In this document: piece after piece, positions 18,130 through 26,619 of the stretch | Layout: every line of letters starts with the position of its first letter | Numbering within the stretch: position 1 is the stretch's first letter | Assembly: GCF_018332455.1 (NCBI RefSeq) | Contig: NZ_BOPZ01000015.1 | Location: 25,762-89,761 of the forward strand | From: Clostridium polyendosporum | GTDB taxonomy: Bacteria > Bacillota > Clostridia > Clostridiales > Clostridiaceae | Length of the DNA: 64,000 nucleotides | Direction: 5' to 3' | Made by a program: the position numbers and the translations under genes | The notes under the pieces: model-generated | The model's database searches: none | What the model saw: the letters and a program-made list of their open reading frames with translations, nothing else | What the model was told of the DNA's origin: nothing

Positions 18130-18322
18130 TATGACCTACATTTGAAATGGAAGATATTTAGTATCATCAATCATGTGTAGTAGAGTTACAAGCTCTTGCC
18201 TCTATAGGCAGTGGGTTATTGAATAATAATAACTTTGTAAGAACATAATATAAATATATATATATATATAATATCTTATTAAGTATGCAAAGGCGCTGTG
18301 ATTAATATCATAGCGCTTTTTA
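18130..18322 (+). ncRNA. Possible untranslated RNA or leader ending in a terminator
   Basis: There is no ORF between glgB and the methyltransferase gene. This stretch has small stems (GCCT/AGGC near 18210-18221) and ends in a clear terminator (18293-18322). It could be the end of a small RNA or a leader. I cannot name a family; evidence is weak apart from the terminator. Confidence 0.25.
18293..18322 (+). terminator. Intrinsic terminator with no upstream gene
   Basis: Stem GCGCTGTGAT/ATCATAGCGC with a four-base loop and a T-run. The nearest coding sequence upstream on this strand is more than 2.9 kb away, so it ends some non-coding transcript or attenuates the downstream methyltransferase gene. 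Confidence 0.7.
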
Positions 18323-18375
18323 ATTTTACTTTATAAAATATAAATTATTGAAAGATACTTATTTTTTACATATAT

Positions 18376-18393
18376 AATTTGGCCAGCCAAATT
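18376..18393. promoter_or_regulatory. Palindromic operator-like site
   Basis: AATTTGGCCAGCCAAATT is a perfect 8-2-8 inverted repeat 54 bases before the methyltransferase start. It is GC-richer than its surroundings and looks like a repressor site; the regulator is unknown. Confidence 0.45.
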
Positions 18394-18447
18394 GATAAAG
18401 TTAAAAGCTAAAAGGGTATAGCAAGTTTACAAAAGGGAGGAATTAAA

Positions 18448-19068
18448 ATGGAATTAAATATAAAAGAAGTTGATGGAATTGCTTATAAAGTATTTTCACC
18501 AGTGTATCCTGTTATTGCAGAACAAATAAAAGATAAAACTGGTATAAATAAAGGATTATGTTTAGATATAGGTGCTGTAGGTGGTTATCTCGGAATGGAA
18601 TTATCAAAAATTACTGATTTATCTGTTTGTTTATCTGATAAAATGCTAAAAAATACTTATGAAAACATTAGAAGTAATGGTTTAGGACATAAAGTAAAAA
18701 CTTTACTTGGAAATGTTAATGAAATACCTATAAAAGATGAATCAATTAATCTTGTAATTAGTAGAGCTTTAGAATCCTTTTGGGCGGATATCGAAAAGAT
18801 TTTTAAGGAAATTTATAGAGTTCTTACTCCAGGAGGTACAGCATATATTGGTGGTCGTTTGGGTATATCAGAATTGAAAGATCAAGTACCGTCAAAAATG
18901 AAAAAAAGAAACAAAGAAGGAAAGGGCGGAATTATTAAGAAACTTAATGATAACCCAATAGCAATAATTGAAAAGGCTTTATATCAAGCTGAAATAAAGA
19001 GTTTTGCAATTAATATGGATGAGTCAGGCGTATGGGTGACTATAAGAAGGTTAAACACTAAGCATTAA
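18448..19068 (+). CDS. Class I SAM-dependent methyltransferase
   Basis: 206 residues. The SAM-binding motif LCLDIGAVGGYLGMEL lies at about 32-47, with an acidic residue after the next strand and a VLTPGGTAYIGG post-motif. The C-terminal region (LGISELKDQVPSKMKK onward) is not family-diagnostic. ATG behind AAAGGGAGGAATTAAA. It is flanked by a palindromic operator-like site and a strong terminator, so it is a monocistronic regulated gene. Substrate unknown. Confidence 0.8.
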   Translation: MELNIKEVDGIAYKVFSPVYPVIAEQIKDKTGINKGLCLDIGAVGGYLGMELSKITDLSVCLSDKMLKNTYENIRSNGLGHKVKTLLGNVNEIPIKDESINLVISRALESFWADIEKIFKEIYRVLTPGGTAYIGGRLGISELKDQVPSKMKKRNKEGKGGIIKKLNDNPIAIIEKALYQAEIKSFAINMDESGVWVTIRRLNTKH

Positions 19069-19156
19069 TAAGACCAATAAACTAATTGTGTAAAGATCTA
19101 TCAAAAAAGGGTAAAACCGTTATGTATAACAGCTTGATAACTGAATTGCTTACGGT

Positions 19157-19193
19157 AAAAAGGTTACAATTATGGTGAATTGTAACCTTTTTT
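19157..19193 (+). terminator. Intrinsic terminator after methyltransferase
   Basis: Stem AAAAAGGTTACAAT with ATTGTAACCTTTTT (14 bp, 8-base loop) running into Ts. Confidence 0.85.
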
Positions 19194-19220
19194 ATGTTAT
19201 TCTAAAACCTTTAGAATTTT

Positions 19221-19263
19221 GTTTTATATAATATTATATATATGTTATAATATTATATAAAAC
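19221..19263. promoter_or_regulatory. Perfect 18-bp inverted repeat with promoter-like TATAAT before ZTP riboswitch
   Basis: GTTTTATATAATATTATA (19221-19238) is mirrored exactly at 19246-19263 with a 7-base spacer. TATAAT motifs lie in both arms. It sits immediately upstream of the riboswitch, so it is probably the promoter region and perhaps an operator. Confidence 0.5.
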
Positions 19264-19270
19264 AAATAAA

Positions 19271-19346
19271 AATAATCATGCAACTGGCGGAAATGGAGTT
19301 TACCATAGGGAGCATGATTAAATAAGAATATCGACCGCCTGGGTAA
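19271..19346 (+). ncRNA. ZTP (pfl) riboswitch aptamer
   Basis: The conserved pfl-motif parts are present: AATCATG/CATGATT closing stem (19274-19280 with 19313-19319), CAACTGGCGG, a small ATGG/CCAT hairpin followed by AGGGAG, and the 3-prime CCGCCTGGG block (19335-19343) able to pair with GGCGG. It lies before an AICAR transformylase gene, the expected target of a ZTP/ZMP sensor. ZTP binding would hold CCGCCTGGG and prevent the overlapping terminator, giving expression when folate is low. Confidence 0.88.
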
Positions 19347-19371
19347 ATTCAATACTTACCCAGGTTTTTTT
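19338..19371 (+). terminator. Riboswitch-controlled terminator
   Basis: CCTGGGTAA (19338-19346) pairs with TTACCCAGG (19356-19364), followed by seven Ts. The left arm overlaps the 3-prime part of the ZTP aptamer, so the two folds exclude each other. Confidence 0.88.
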
Positions 19372-19400
19372 CGTTTAATTTATTTTTGGAGGTTATATAT

Positions 19401-20576
19401 ATGAAAAATTCAGAAATTATACTTAAGTATGGATGTAATCCTCATCAAAAGTCAGCGAGAATTTATATCAAAGATAATACAATGCCCTTTAAAATTCTAA
19501 ATGGTACTCCGGGCTACATTAATTTTATGGATGCATTAAACTCATGGCAGTTGGTAAAGGAATTAAAACAAATAACAGGATTGCCAGCAGCAGCTTCTTT
19601 TAAACATGTAAGTCCGGCAGGTGCTGCAGTAGGAGTTCATTTAAGCGATGCATTAAAAAAATCATATTTTGTTGAGGATATACAGTTATCTCCTGTGGCT
19701 ACTGCCTATGCAAGAGCCAGAGGTGCGGATAGAATGTCATCCTTCGGGGATTGGGCTGCTATAAGTGATATTGTCGATTTATCTACAGCAACAATTTTGA
19801 GTAGGTCCGTTTCAGATGGAATAATTGCTCCTGGATATACTGATGAAGCATTACAGCTTTTAAGGAAAAAGAAAAAAGGAAACTATTGTATTATGGAAAT
19901 GGACTGGAACTATAATCCTAAAGAAATTGAAACAAGAGAGATATACGGCATAACCTTTGAACAAAAAAGAAATGACATAATATTAAAAGATGAATTGCTT
20001 AATAATATAGTGACAAATAATAAAAATATCACAAATGACGCAAGACGTGACTTACTTATTTCGATGGTTACACTAAAATATACTCAGTCTAATTCTGTTT
20101 GTTTTGTTTTGGATGGTCAAGTAATAGGTGTTGGTGCAGGTCAACAGTCTCGAGTACACTGCACAAGATTGGCAGCTTCAAAAGCGGATATATGGTATTT
20201 AAGGCAACACCCAGCTGTACTTGAATTACCATTCAAAGATGGTATTCCAAGAGCTGAAAGAGATAATGTAATTGATCAATATCTTAGGGATGACATTACT
20301 TCAATGGAAATGAAAGAATGGACTAAGGTATTAAAAAAAATTCCTAATAGATTAACAAAAGAAGAAAAAGTATCCTGGCTATCTAATTTAGCTGAAGTTT
20401 CATTAGGTTCAGATGCATTTTTCCCATTTAGAGACAATATTGACAGGGCAGCTCAAAGCGGAGTGAAATATATTGTTCAACCAGGTGGTTCGTTAAGAGA
20501 TGATATTGTACTAGAAGCATGTAATGAATATGATATGGTTATGGCTTGCTCTAGTTTAAGGTTATTTCATCATTAA
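19401..20576 (+). CDS. Stand-alone AICAR formyltransferase (PurH C-terminal type)
   Basis: A 391-residue protein matching only the AICAR transformylase half of PurH; the N-terminal IMP cyclohydrolase domain is absent. The catalytic Lys68-His69 pair is in FKHVSPAGAA, and NPHQ and RVHCTRLAASKAD are typical. It would formylate AICAR (ZMP) with 10-formyl-tetrahydrofolate in purine synthesis. The ATG at 19401 lies behind GGAGG (19388-19392). Control by the ZTP riboswitch fits exactly, since its substrate ZMP accumulates under folate shortage. A separate IMP cyclohydrolase or a full PurH should exist elsewhere in the genome. Confidence 0.9.
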   Translation: MKNSEIILKYGCNPHQKSARIYIKDNTMPFKILNGTPGYINFMDALNSWQLVKELKQITGLPAAASFKHVSPAGAAVGVHLSDALKKSYFVEDIQLSPVATAYARARGADRMSSFGDWAAISDIVDLSTATILSRSVSDGIIAPGYTDEALQLLRKKKKGNYCIMEMDWNYNPKEIETREIYGITFEQKRNDIILKDELLNNIVTNNKNITNDARRDLLISMVTLKYTQSNSVCFVLDGQVIGVGAGQQSRVHCTRLAASKADIWYLRQHPAVLELPFKDGIPRAERDNVIDQYLRDDITSMEMKEWTKVLKKIPNRLTKEEKVSWLSNLAEVSLGSDAFFPFRDNIDRAAQSGVKYIVQPGGSLRDDIVLEACNEYDMVMACSSLRLFHH

Positions 20577-20607
20577 AGTAAAATAATAAATCACTTAATA
20601 AATTCCT

Positions 20608-20654
20608 AAGATGCTTTCTTCTAATTATATCAATTTGAGAGGGAAGCGTTTTAT
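20608..20654 (+). terminator. Probable terminator after AICAR transformylase
   Basis: A 14-bp stem with several G-T pairs (20608-20621 with 20639-20652) followed by a short T-rich stretch. Confidence 0.55.
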
Positions 20655-20803
20655 CTCTGAATTTAAAAGTTAAATCCTTTTATTCCAAATCATCTATCTT
20701 TTTTTGCTGCAAACAATTTGATGACCCCAAATTGGAGGTGATCTTTATATTAGGCATTTTTATAGAATAGTTTAATTTAATTACTATTAAACTGTATTTT
20801 AAT

Positions 20804-20947
20804 CTACCTAAAAATCATAACATTGTTTGGATAGTTATATTCTAATTTTTTAACACTAGATTTAGTGCTGCTTTTTTTTGTACACGCCACTGTGATTAGT
20901 AACCCCATGATAAAACATGTAAATAGAATTCCTAATTTTCTTATCAT
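20804..20947 (-). CDS. Small 47-residue lipoprotein-like ORF
   Basis: On the minus strand an ATG behind AGAAGG opens a 47-codon frame. It starts with MIRKLGILF, continues as a hydrophobic helix and reaches a lipobox-like LLITVAC at Cys22, followed by a Lys/Ser-rich polar tail. No family is recognised. Composition and the ribosome binding site support a real small lipoprotein, but it could be a remnant of a longer gene. The signal peptide could release a small hydrophobic peptide. Confidence 0.5.
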   Translation of the reverse strand: MIRKLGILFTCFIMGLLITVACTKKSSTKSSVKKLEYNYPNNVMIFR

Positions 20948-21675
20948 TTTAAATACCTTCTTTCATTCTTTATAATCTTATATAAATGCTCTATTAAAGC
21001 AGTCAATTTGTTTTCTTAATAAGGTTTCTAAATCTATATAAGGTGAATTAGTCATCTACTACATATTTATCTTATTATAATTAAGACGGTAAAATTATAA
21101 TAAAAAAGAAATATAGAAGGTAAGTGAATAACTTCTTATATATCATAAATTTATCTTTAAATGAGAATATACAATTTTTTGAGAATAAAAAAATGACTTG
21201 ATTACAACTCATTTTGAAAGAGATTGTAACCTCGTCATTGAGAGAAAGGTAGATAATTTATATTGTTTTCCGTAGTGAAACGTAATATCATGTTATATTT
21301 CATAGATTTATACCAAGTAACATGATGTAATGTTATATTAATGTTATTATATATGATGCTAAATAGTAAATCAACAGAAAAGGGAGATTTTATAACTTAA
21401 TTTCAGTAATATTCATATTCACAACTGTAAGAGCTTTTTGGGAAATCTGAAATAAAGGAGTAGAGTAGTAGGATGTTTAGTATGTACAGTTCTGCAGGTT
21501 GTAATCTTAAATAAGTTTATCGTAAATGAGGAGTGGATTTAAATTTACCTTAAAAATACAAGAGATAAATATTTATAGTTATACTATTTTTATAAAGTTT
21601 AACAAGCGTTTATTAACATGAACTACATAGTTAGTTTTCATTGAACATAAAATGTTTTTTAGGAGAGGAGGAAAA
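20948..21675. other. Long intergenic region before the metallopeptidase gene
   Basis: No supported gene. ATCATGTTA and TAACATGAT near 21290-21330 form a 9-bp inverted repeat. The stretch 21505-21530 (TCTTAAATAAG, TTTATCGTAAATGAGGA) is a copy of a short dispersed motif also seen near 33.4, 35.9 and 51.8 kb. Confidence 0.45.
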
Positions 21676-22452
21676 ATGAATAAAAAGTTTAAAGCTCTAC
21701 TTATGACTATATCTTGTATTTTGATTTTGTCTGTTATTCAAACCATACCCGCTTTTATACTTAAACCAATTGGTGCAAAAGAGTTAAAAGGGAAAAATGT
21801 TATTATTTATTATCAAACAAAAGATGAAAAAGGGGCTAAAGAGGTTTATCAGGTTTTAGAAAACACAGTAGGAGAGATACGAGAAAAACTTGAGTTTAAC
21901 AGTATAAAACCAACTAAAGTTTATTTGTATGGAAATCAGAAATCCTTATGGATTAGAAAGTATGGACTTATTACAACTTTAGGTGCTCCAGAATGGTATG
22001 TTGATGATAATAAGGGTGATAAAGTTTTGATAGTTTCACCATATGTAAATATAAAAGGACATAACCACGACAGTATTTTAAGTGCTGCAACTCATGAACT
22101 TGTTCATACAATAAACTATCAGATTAATCCAAAACTTTCATATTGGAATGATAATGGTGTAGCAAATTTTCTCGCAAAACAGTCTCCACCACAAGGTTTT
22201 ACAAAATATAATTCCATTCCTACAATAGATGATATGAAAAGTGAAAATCAAAAGAGATTTGGCGATATAGGAGGTTATCAATACTCATACACTTATATTG
22301 AATTCCTTAATAACGCATATGGATGGAATAAGGTCTTGGAGTTGATTAATGGAAAGAAAACATATACTGAGATTTTTTCTAAATCTGAACATGATATCTA
22401 CAACGAGTGGCTTGAGTTTTTAAAGGTAAAATGGGGTGTGCCCAAAGTATAA
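21676..22452 (+). CDS. Peptidase-MA-like membrane-anchored metallopeptidase homologue
   Basis: 258 residues with one N-terminal membrane/signal segment (about 7-30) and an extracytoplasmic domain. HELVH at 140-144 is a gluzincin-type zinc site. In this family a third ligand normally sits in a W-x-x-E-G-x-A motif; here the matching segment reads YWNDNGVANFLA, with Asn in place of Glu, so activity may be altered or lost. ATG behind GAGAGGAGGAAAA. A terminator overlaps the gene end. The N-terminal segment lacks a lipobox. Confidence 0.7.
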   Translation: MNKKFKALLMTISCILILSVIQTIPAFILKPIGAKELKGKNVIIYYQTKDEKGAKEVYQVLENTVGEIREKLEFNSIKPTKVYLYGNQKSLWIRKYGLITTLGAPEWYVDDNKGDKVLIVSPYVNIKGHNHDSILSAATHELVHTINYQINPKLSYWNDNGVANFLAKQSPPQGFTKYNSIPTIDDMKSENQKRFGDIGGYQYSYTYIEFLNNAYGWNKVLELINGKKTYTEIFSKSEHDIYNEWLEFLKVKWGVPKV

Positions 22453-22472
22453 TTTGGGGCACACCTTCTTTT
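22435..22472 (+). terminator. Intrinsic terminator after metallopeptidase
   Basis: GGTGTGCCC (22435-22443) pairs with GGGCACACC (22457-22465), followed by TTCTTTT; the left arm is coding sequence. Confidence 0.8.
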
Positions 22473-22612
22473 AGATTGACCGTAGTTAGCGTTTTTTTAT
22501 GCAGTTTTTGTTGTGAGAACTGATTCAGTAAGACTCGCTTTGTATGTTTTGGATATATATGGTAAAATATATATTAGATATTATACAATAAAAGAGCGGA
22601 GGAATTTAGATA

Positions 22613-23152
22613 ATGGTAGAACATACTAAGAATATCGTTGTTATTTATAAATCTAAATATGGAAGTACAAAACGTTATGCAGAATGGATAGCTAGTAATG
22701 TTAATGCAGATTTATTTGAAATCTCAACGATAAGTCTTAATGATTTACAAAAGTATGATACTATAATTTTTGGAGGATCTTTACATGCTGCTGGTATTAA
22801 GGGCGTAAAGATAATTACCGATAACTTTAAACAATTGATGAATAAAAAAATTATCGTATTTGCTGTAGGATGTTCACCTGGAAGAAAAGATGCAATAAAT
22901 CACGTATTATATAATAATTTTACAAATGATATGAAAGAAAGAGTAAATTTCTTTTATTTAAGGGGTGCTTTTAATTATAAAAAGTTAGGTTTTATTGATA
23001 AGATAATGATGAGTGCACTTAAGTCAAAGTTAAAAAGAATGAAGAAAGAGGAACTTGATGAGGATAGTAGGGGTCTATTAGAATGCTATGATAACCCAGT
23101 AGATTGGACGGATAAAAAAACTATTATTCCTATTATAGAATGTATAATATAG
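22613..23152 (+). CDS. Flavodoxin-domain protein
   Basis: A 179-residue flavodoxin-like protein. The FMN phosphate loop is SKYGSTKRYA (about 14-23), with YDTIIFGGSLHAAGI and AVGCSPGRKDAI forming the other FMN loops. It resembles the flavodoxin/HemG-like small proteins of clostridia. A role in electron transfer or quinone/porphyrinogen redox chemistry is possible but not shown. ATG behind GCGGAGGAATTTAGATA; monocistronic. Confidence 0.8.
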   Translation: MVEHTKNIVVIYKSKYGSTKRYAEWIASNVNADLFEISTISLNDLQKYDTIIFGGSLHAAGIKGVKIITDNFKQLMNKKIIVFAVGCSPGRKDAINHVLYNNFTNDMKERVNFFYLRGAFNYKKLGFIDKIMMSALKSKLKRMKKEELDEDSRGLLECYDNPVDWTDKKTIIPIIECII

Positions 23153-23336
23153 ATAATATACAACGATATATTGATTCATATTTAATTTTTATATAATGTA
23201 AACTATATCAAGAAAGGTTTGTGGAAGGAGTAGAAATCCTTCCCTTTATTTAATTTAATATATATTTTACAGATACAGTTTGGAAAGGTTTTAAATGTAG
23301 GGGCAGAATTGATATTTGTTTTTGCTAGTAAAAAAA

Positions 23337-24198
23337 GGTTCTGGTGCAAAAACTTCAAGATAATTGCAATTAATCTTTGAATATTGGACATACTGATACT
23401 ATTACTCTAAAAAAGGGACGTGATCAGTATGGAAAACCAAAATTTATTCAAATGGAAACGTTATCAGCATGAAATTATTTTGCTAACTGTAAGGTGGTAT
23501 CTACGGTACAACTTGAGCTTTCGTAATTTAGTGGAGATGATGGAGGAAAGAGGATTGTCCATTGCTCACACAACCATTATGCGTTGGGTTCATCAATATG
23601 GACCTGAATTAGATGCAAGAGTACGACGTCATCTTAAGTCAGCTAACGACTCTTGGAGAGTCGATGAAACGTATATCAAAGTAAAAGGGCAATGGATGTA
23701 TCTGTATCGTGCAGTCGATTCCGAAGGAAATACGATTGATTTTTACCTCAGTAAAACAAGAGACCATAAGGCTGCAAAGCGCTTCTTCAAGAAAGCTTTA
23801 CGGTCTTTTCATGTTTCTAAGCCTCGTGTCATGACGGTCGATAAGAATCCGGCGTACCCTATAGCAATTGAACAGTTGAAAAAAGAGAAAAGCATGCCTG
23901 ATGGTATGCAACTTAGACAACAGAAGTACTTGAATAACATAGTGGAGTAAGATCATCGCTTTATAAAGAAACGAGTCCGTTCTATGCTAGGATTAAAAAC
24001 GTTTCGAACAGCCAAACAGATTATATGTGGAGTAGAGGTGATGCATATGCTGAAAAAAGGACAACTTCAACAAGGGGTGAAGTCTGTCCAAAGCGAGATT
24101 GAATTTATACATAATTTATTTGGAGTAGCATCATAATTCACAGGTGAAAAGGATATTGAGGTTCTATGTTTCTAACAAGTCATATTTGCACCAGAACC
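23337..24198 (+). mobile_element. IS6-family (IS240-like) insertion sequence
   Basis: An 862-bp element bounded by 14-bp terminal inverted repeats GGTTCTGGTGCAAA (23337-23350) and TTTGCACCAGAACC (24185-24198). It is flanked by a perfect 8-bp direct repeat TAAAAAAA (23329-23336 and 24199-24206), the target duplication size expected for IS6 elements. It holds one transposase gene that is broken by a stop codon. The intact ends and duplication point to a fairly recent insertion between the flavodoxin gene and the trehalose locus. Confidence 0.93.
23429..24136 (+). pseudogene. IS6-family transposase interrupted by an in-frame TAA
   Basis: The full frame would give about 235 residues. The DDE residues are Asp79 (RVDETY), Asp138 (VMTVDKN) and Glu173 (NNIVE). 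Codon 174, directly after the catalytic Glu and normally Gln before DHRFIKKR, is TAA; the same frame then continues to a natural end at 24136. One C-to-T change explains the break. A shorter product ending at residue 173 would keep the triad but lose the C-terminal part, so it is probably inactive alone. An in-frame GTG lies nine bases upstream of the ATG used here. Confidence 0.9.
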
Positions 24199-24280
24199 TA
24201 AAAAAATATATTATTATATTAAACAATACAAAATTAAATATGAGAATATATCAATAAATAGATAATATTGGAGGAATACA

Positions 24281-24991
24281 ATGGTAAAGAAATATATAGA
24301 TATATATGAAAGTATAAAAAATGATATAGTCCAAGGAAAATATAAACCTGGAGAAAAATTACCTTCTGAAAATGATTTTTGTAAAATTTATGGTACAAGT
24401 AGAGGTACTATTAGAAGAGCTATAGATTTGCTGGCTGAAGAAGGTTTAGTAAATAGCTTACATGGGAAAGGAGTTTTTGTTTTAGAAAACCATACGATTA
24501 CTTTTTCTTTTAGTGGTCTAGTTAGCTTTAAAGAAGCTAATGAAAGTAGTGGGGAAAGGTTTGCTACTTCAGTTCCTTTATTTGAAGAAGTTATTATTGA
24601 TGAATCCTTGCATAAGAAAACTAAATTACCTATAGGAAAATTAGTTTATAAATTATATCGTGTACGTACCTCAGAGGATGAAAAAATTATTTTAGATATT
24701 AACTATTTTCTAAAAGATATAGTCACAAATTTAACAAAAGAAATTGCAGAGAAATCTATTTATGAGTATATAGAAAAAACATTAAATATAAAAGTTGGTT
24801 TTGCTAAGAGAGTCATTCGTGTTGAATCAGCTACAACAAAAGATAAAAAAAGTTTAGACATGAAATCTTACGATTCTGTTGTGGTTGTAAAAAATTATGG
24901 TTATTTAAATGATGGAATTCAGTTTGAATATACTGAATCTCGTCATCGTCCAGATCGTTTTGAATTTGTAGATTTTGTTCGTCGCCGATAA
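24281..24991 (+). CDS. treR: GntR/HutC-family trehalose operon repressor
   Basis: A 236-residue GntR-type regulator: winged helix at about 5-68 (GEKLPSENDFCKIYGTSRGTIRRAIDLL) and a UTRA effector domain at about 90-230. The TreR identity comes from family features plus the adjacent PTS transporter of the trehalose type. It should bind the twin palindromes at 25081-25122 and be released by trehalose-6-phosphate. ATG behind TTGGAGGAATACA. The gene ends about 90 bases before the operators, and no strong terminator separates the two genes. Confidence 0.83.
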   Translation: MVKKYIDIYESIKNDIVQGKYKPGEKLPSENDFCKIYGTSRGTIRRAIDLLAEEGLVNSLHGKGVFVLENHTITFSFSGLVSFKEANESSGERFATSVPLFEEVIIDESLHKKTKLPIGKLVYKLYRVRTSEDEKIILDINYFLKDIVTNLTKEIAEKSIYEYIEKTLNIKVGFAKRVIRVESATTKDKKSLDMKSYDSVVVVKNYGYLNDGIQFEYTESRHRPDRFEFVDFVRRR

Positions 24992-25080
24992 GGCGATTTT
25001 TTTTTATTTTCAGTTATTTCATAAAGTAAAATTTAGTTTAAATTATACAGTATTCGAATATATTCAGTTTTATTTATCAT

Positions 25081-25097
25081 AACTTGTTTAAACAAGT
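25081..25097. promoter_or_regulatory. Upstream TreR-type operator
   Basis: ACTTGTTTAAACAAGT is a perfect 16-bp palindrome (25082-25097), 24 bp centre-to-centre from the second operator and just upstream of the -35 box. Confidence 0.8.
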
Positions 25098-25098
25098 G

Positions 25099-25127
25099 TT
25101 GACAAACTTGTTTAAACAAGTTATGAT
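25099..25127 (+). promoter_or_regulatory. treB promoter with second operator in the spacer
   Basis: TTGACA (25099-25104) and TATGAT (25122-25127) are separated by exactly 17 bases. The 18-bp palindrome AACTTGTTTAAACAAGTT (25105-25122) fills the spacer, so repressor binding would block RNA polymerase directly. Confidence 0.88.
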
Positions 25128-25161
25128 TTTATTATCAAACGATTACAAAGGGGAGATAAGA

Positions 25162-26574
25162 ATGGGAGTAAAAGAACAAACTGTAGAACAAATCATTGAA
25201 GCTATTGGTGGTAAAGACAATATAGCAGCAGCAACTCATTGTGTTACACGATTAAGATTTGCATTGAAGAGTGAAGATAAAGTTAACAAAACGATGCTTG
25301 AAAACGTTGACGTAGTAAAGGGTTGTTTCTCAACAAATGGTCAATTTCAAGTTGTTATTGGTCAAGGGTTAGTAAACAAAGTTTATGATGAATTAGTAAA
25401 AATTACAGGAATTGAGAGTGCATCAAAAGAGGATATAAAGAATGCTGCTGAAAAAAATCTTAATCCACTTCAACGTGCTATTAAAACCTTAGGAGATATT
25501 TTTATTCCAATATTACCAGCGATTGTTACAGCAGGTTTGCTAATGGGTATTAATAATGTTTTAACTGGAAAAGGTATTTTTTATGGAGATTTGTCCGTAG
25601 TTGAAGTTCATAAACAGTGGAAAGATGTAGCAGATATTATAAATCTTATAGCTAATACTTCATTTACATTTTTACCGGGCTTAATTGGATGGTCAGCAGT
25701 TAAGAAGTTTGGTGGAAGCCCACTATTAGGAATTATTTTAGGTTTAATGCTTGTACATCCAGCTTTATTAAATGCTTGGGGATATGGTGAAGCCATTGCA
25801 AAGGGAACAGTTCCTTATTGGAATCTATTTGGACTTAAAGTTGCTAAAGTTGGATATCAAGGACAAGTTTTACCAGTACTAGCTTCAGCGTATGTATTAT
25901 CTAATATTGAGGCAGCTTTAAATAAGCGTGTACCAGATGCATTTAAATTATTAATTGTTGCACCAGTAACATTACTAATTACAGGTTTCTTATCATTTAT
26001 AGCCATAGGACCAGTTACTTTTACTATAGCAAATGTAATTACTTCAGGTTTCGTAACTATTTTTAATAAGTTTTCATTATTAGGTGGATTAATATTTGGA
26101 GCATTATATGCACCATTAGTTATAACAGGTATGCACCATACTTTCTTAGCAGTAGACTTACAACTTATAACAAATATAGGTGGAACCTTTATATGGCCAA
26201 TGGTAGCACTATCAAATATTGCTCAGGGTTCAGCATCCTTGGCAATGATGTTTGTATCTAAAGATGAAAAAGTTAAAGGTTTATCAGTTACATCAGCAAT
26301 TTCAGCTTATTTAGGAATAACAGAACCAGCTTTATTTGGAGTAAATATAAGATTTAAATTCCCATTCATTGCAGCAATTACTGGTTCAGCTATAGCTGCA
26401 ATGTTTATAGCAATAAATAAAGTTAAAGCTACATCTATAGGTATTGGGGGATTACTAGGTTTCTTATCAATTTTCCCTAAAAATTGGGGAGTGTTCTTTA
26501 TTAGCATGGTAATAACTATAGTTATTCCATTCATATTAACAATAATACTTTCAAAAACTAAAAAGTTTAATTAA
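25162..26574 (+). CDS. treB: PTS trehalose-type transporter, EIIBC
   Basis: 470 residues: a PTS EIIB domain (about 1-90) with the phosphorylated Cys27 in THCVTRLR, and a membrane EIIC domain of the glucose/sucrose-trehalose type (about 105-460) with around ten membrane segments and GMHHTFLAVD. It should import and phosphorylate trehalose, using a separate EIIA. The ATG lies behind AAAGGGGAGATAAGA; an upstream in-frame TTG at 25084 lies inside the operator and is not used. No trehalose-6-phosphate hydrolase gene follows, which is unusual. Sucrose cannot be fully excluded as substrate. Confidence 0.83.
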   Translation: MGVKEQTVEQIIEAIGGKDNIAAATHCVTRLRFALKSEDKVNKTMLENVDVVKGCFSTNGQFQVVIGQGLVNKVYDELVKITGIESASKEDIKNAAEKNLNPLQRAIKTLGDIFIPILPAIVTAGLLMGINNVLTGKGIFYGDLSVVEVHKQWKDVADIINLIANTSFTFLPGLIGWSAVKKFGGSPLLGIILGLMLVHPALLNAWGYGEAIAKGTVPYWNLFGLKVAKVGYQGQVLPVLASAYVLSNIEAALNKRVPDAFKLLIVAPVTLLITGFLSFIAIGPVTFTIANVITSGFVTIFNKFSLLGGLIFGALYAPLVITGMHHTFLAVDLQLITNIGGTFIWPMVALSNIAQGSASLAMMFVSKDEKVKGLSVTSAISAYLGITEPALFGVNIRFKFPFIAAITGSAIAAMFIAINKVKATSIGIGGLLGFLSIFPKNWGVFFISMVITIVIPFILTIILSKTKKFN

Positions 26575-26619
26575 GTATATAGCACAATATTTATAGTATT
26601 ATTTTTTAGCGAAAGAAAA

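Noticed and set aside
20881..20904. CACTA/TAGTG hairpin with T-run as a plus-strand terminator
   Set aside because: It lies within the minus-strand small lipoprotein frame and no plus-strand transcript is expected to need it beyond the terminator at 20608.
25084..25161. Longer N terminus for the PTS transporter
   Set aside because: The upstream TTG lies within operator DNA and upstream of the -10 box; the ATG at 25162 has a good ribosome binding site.
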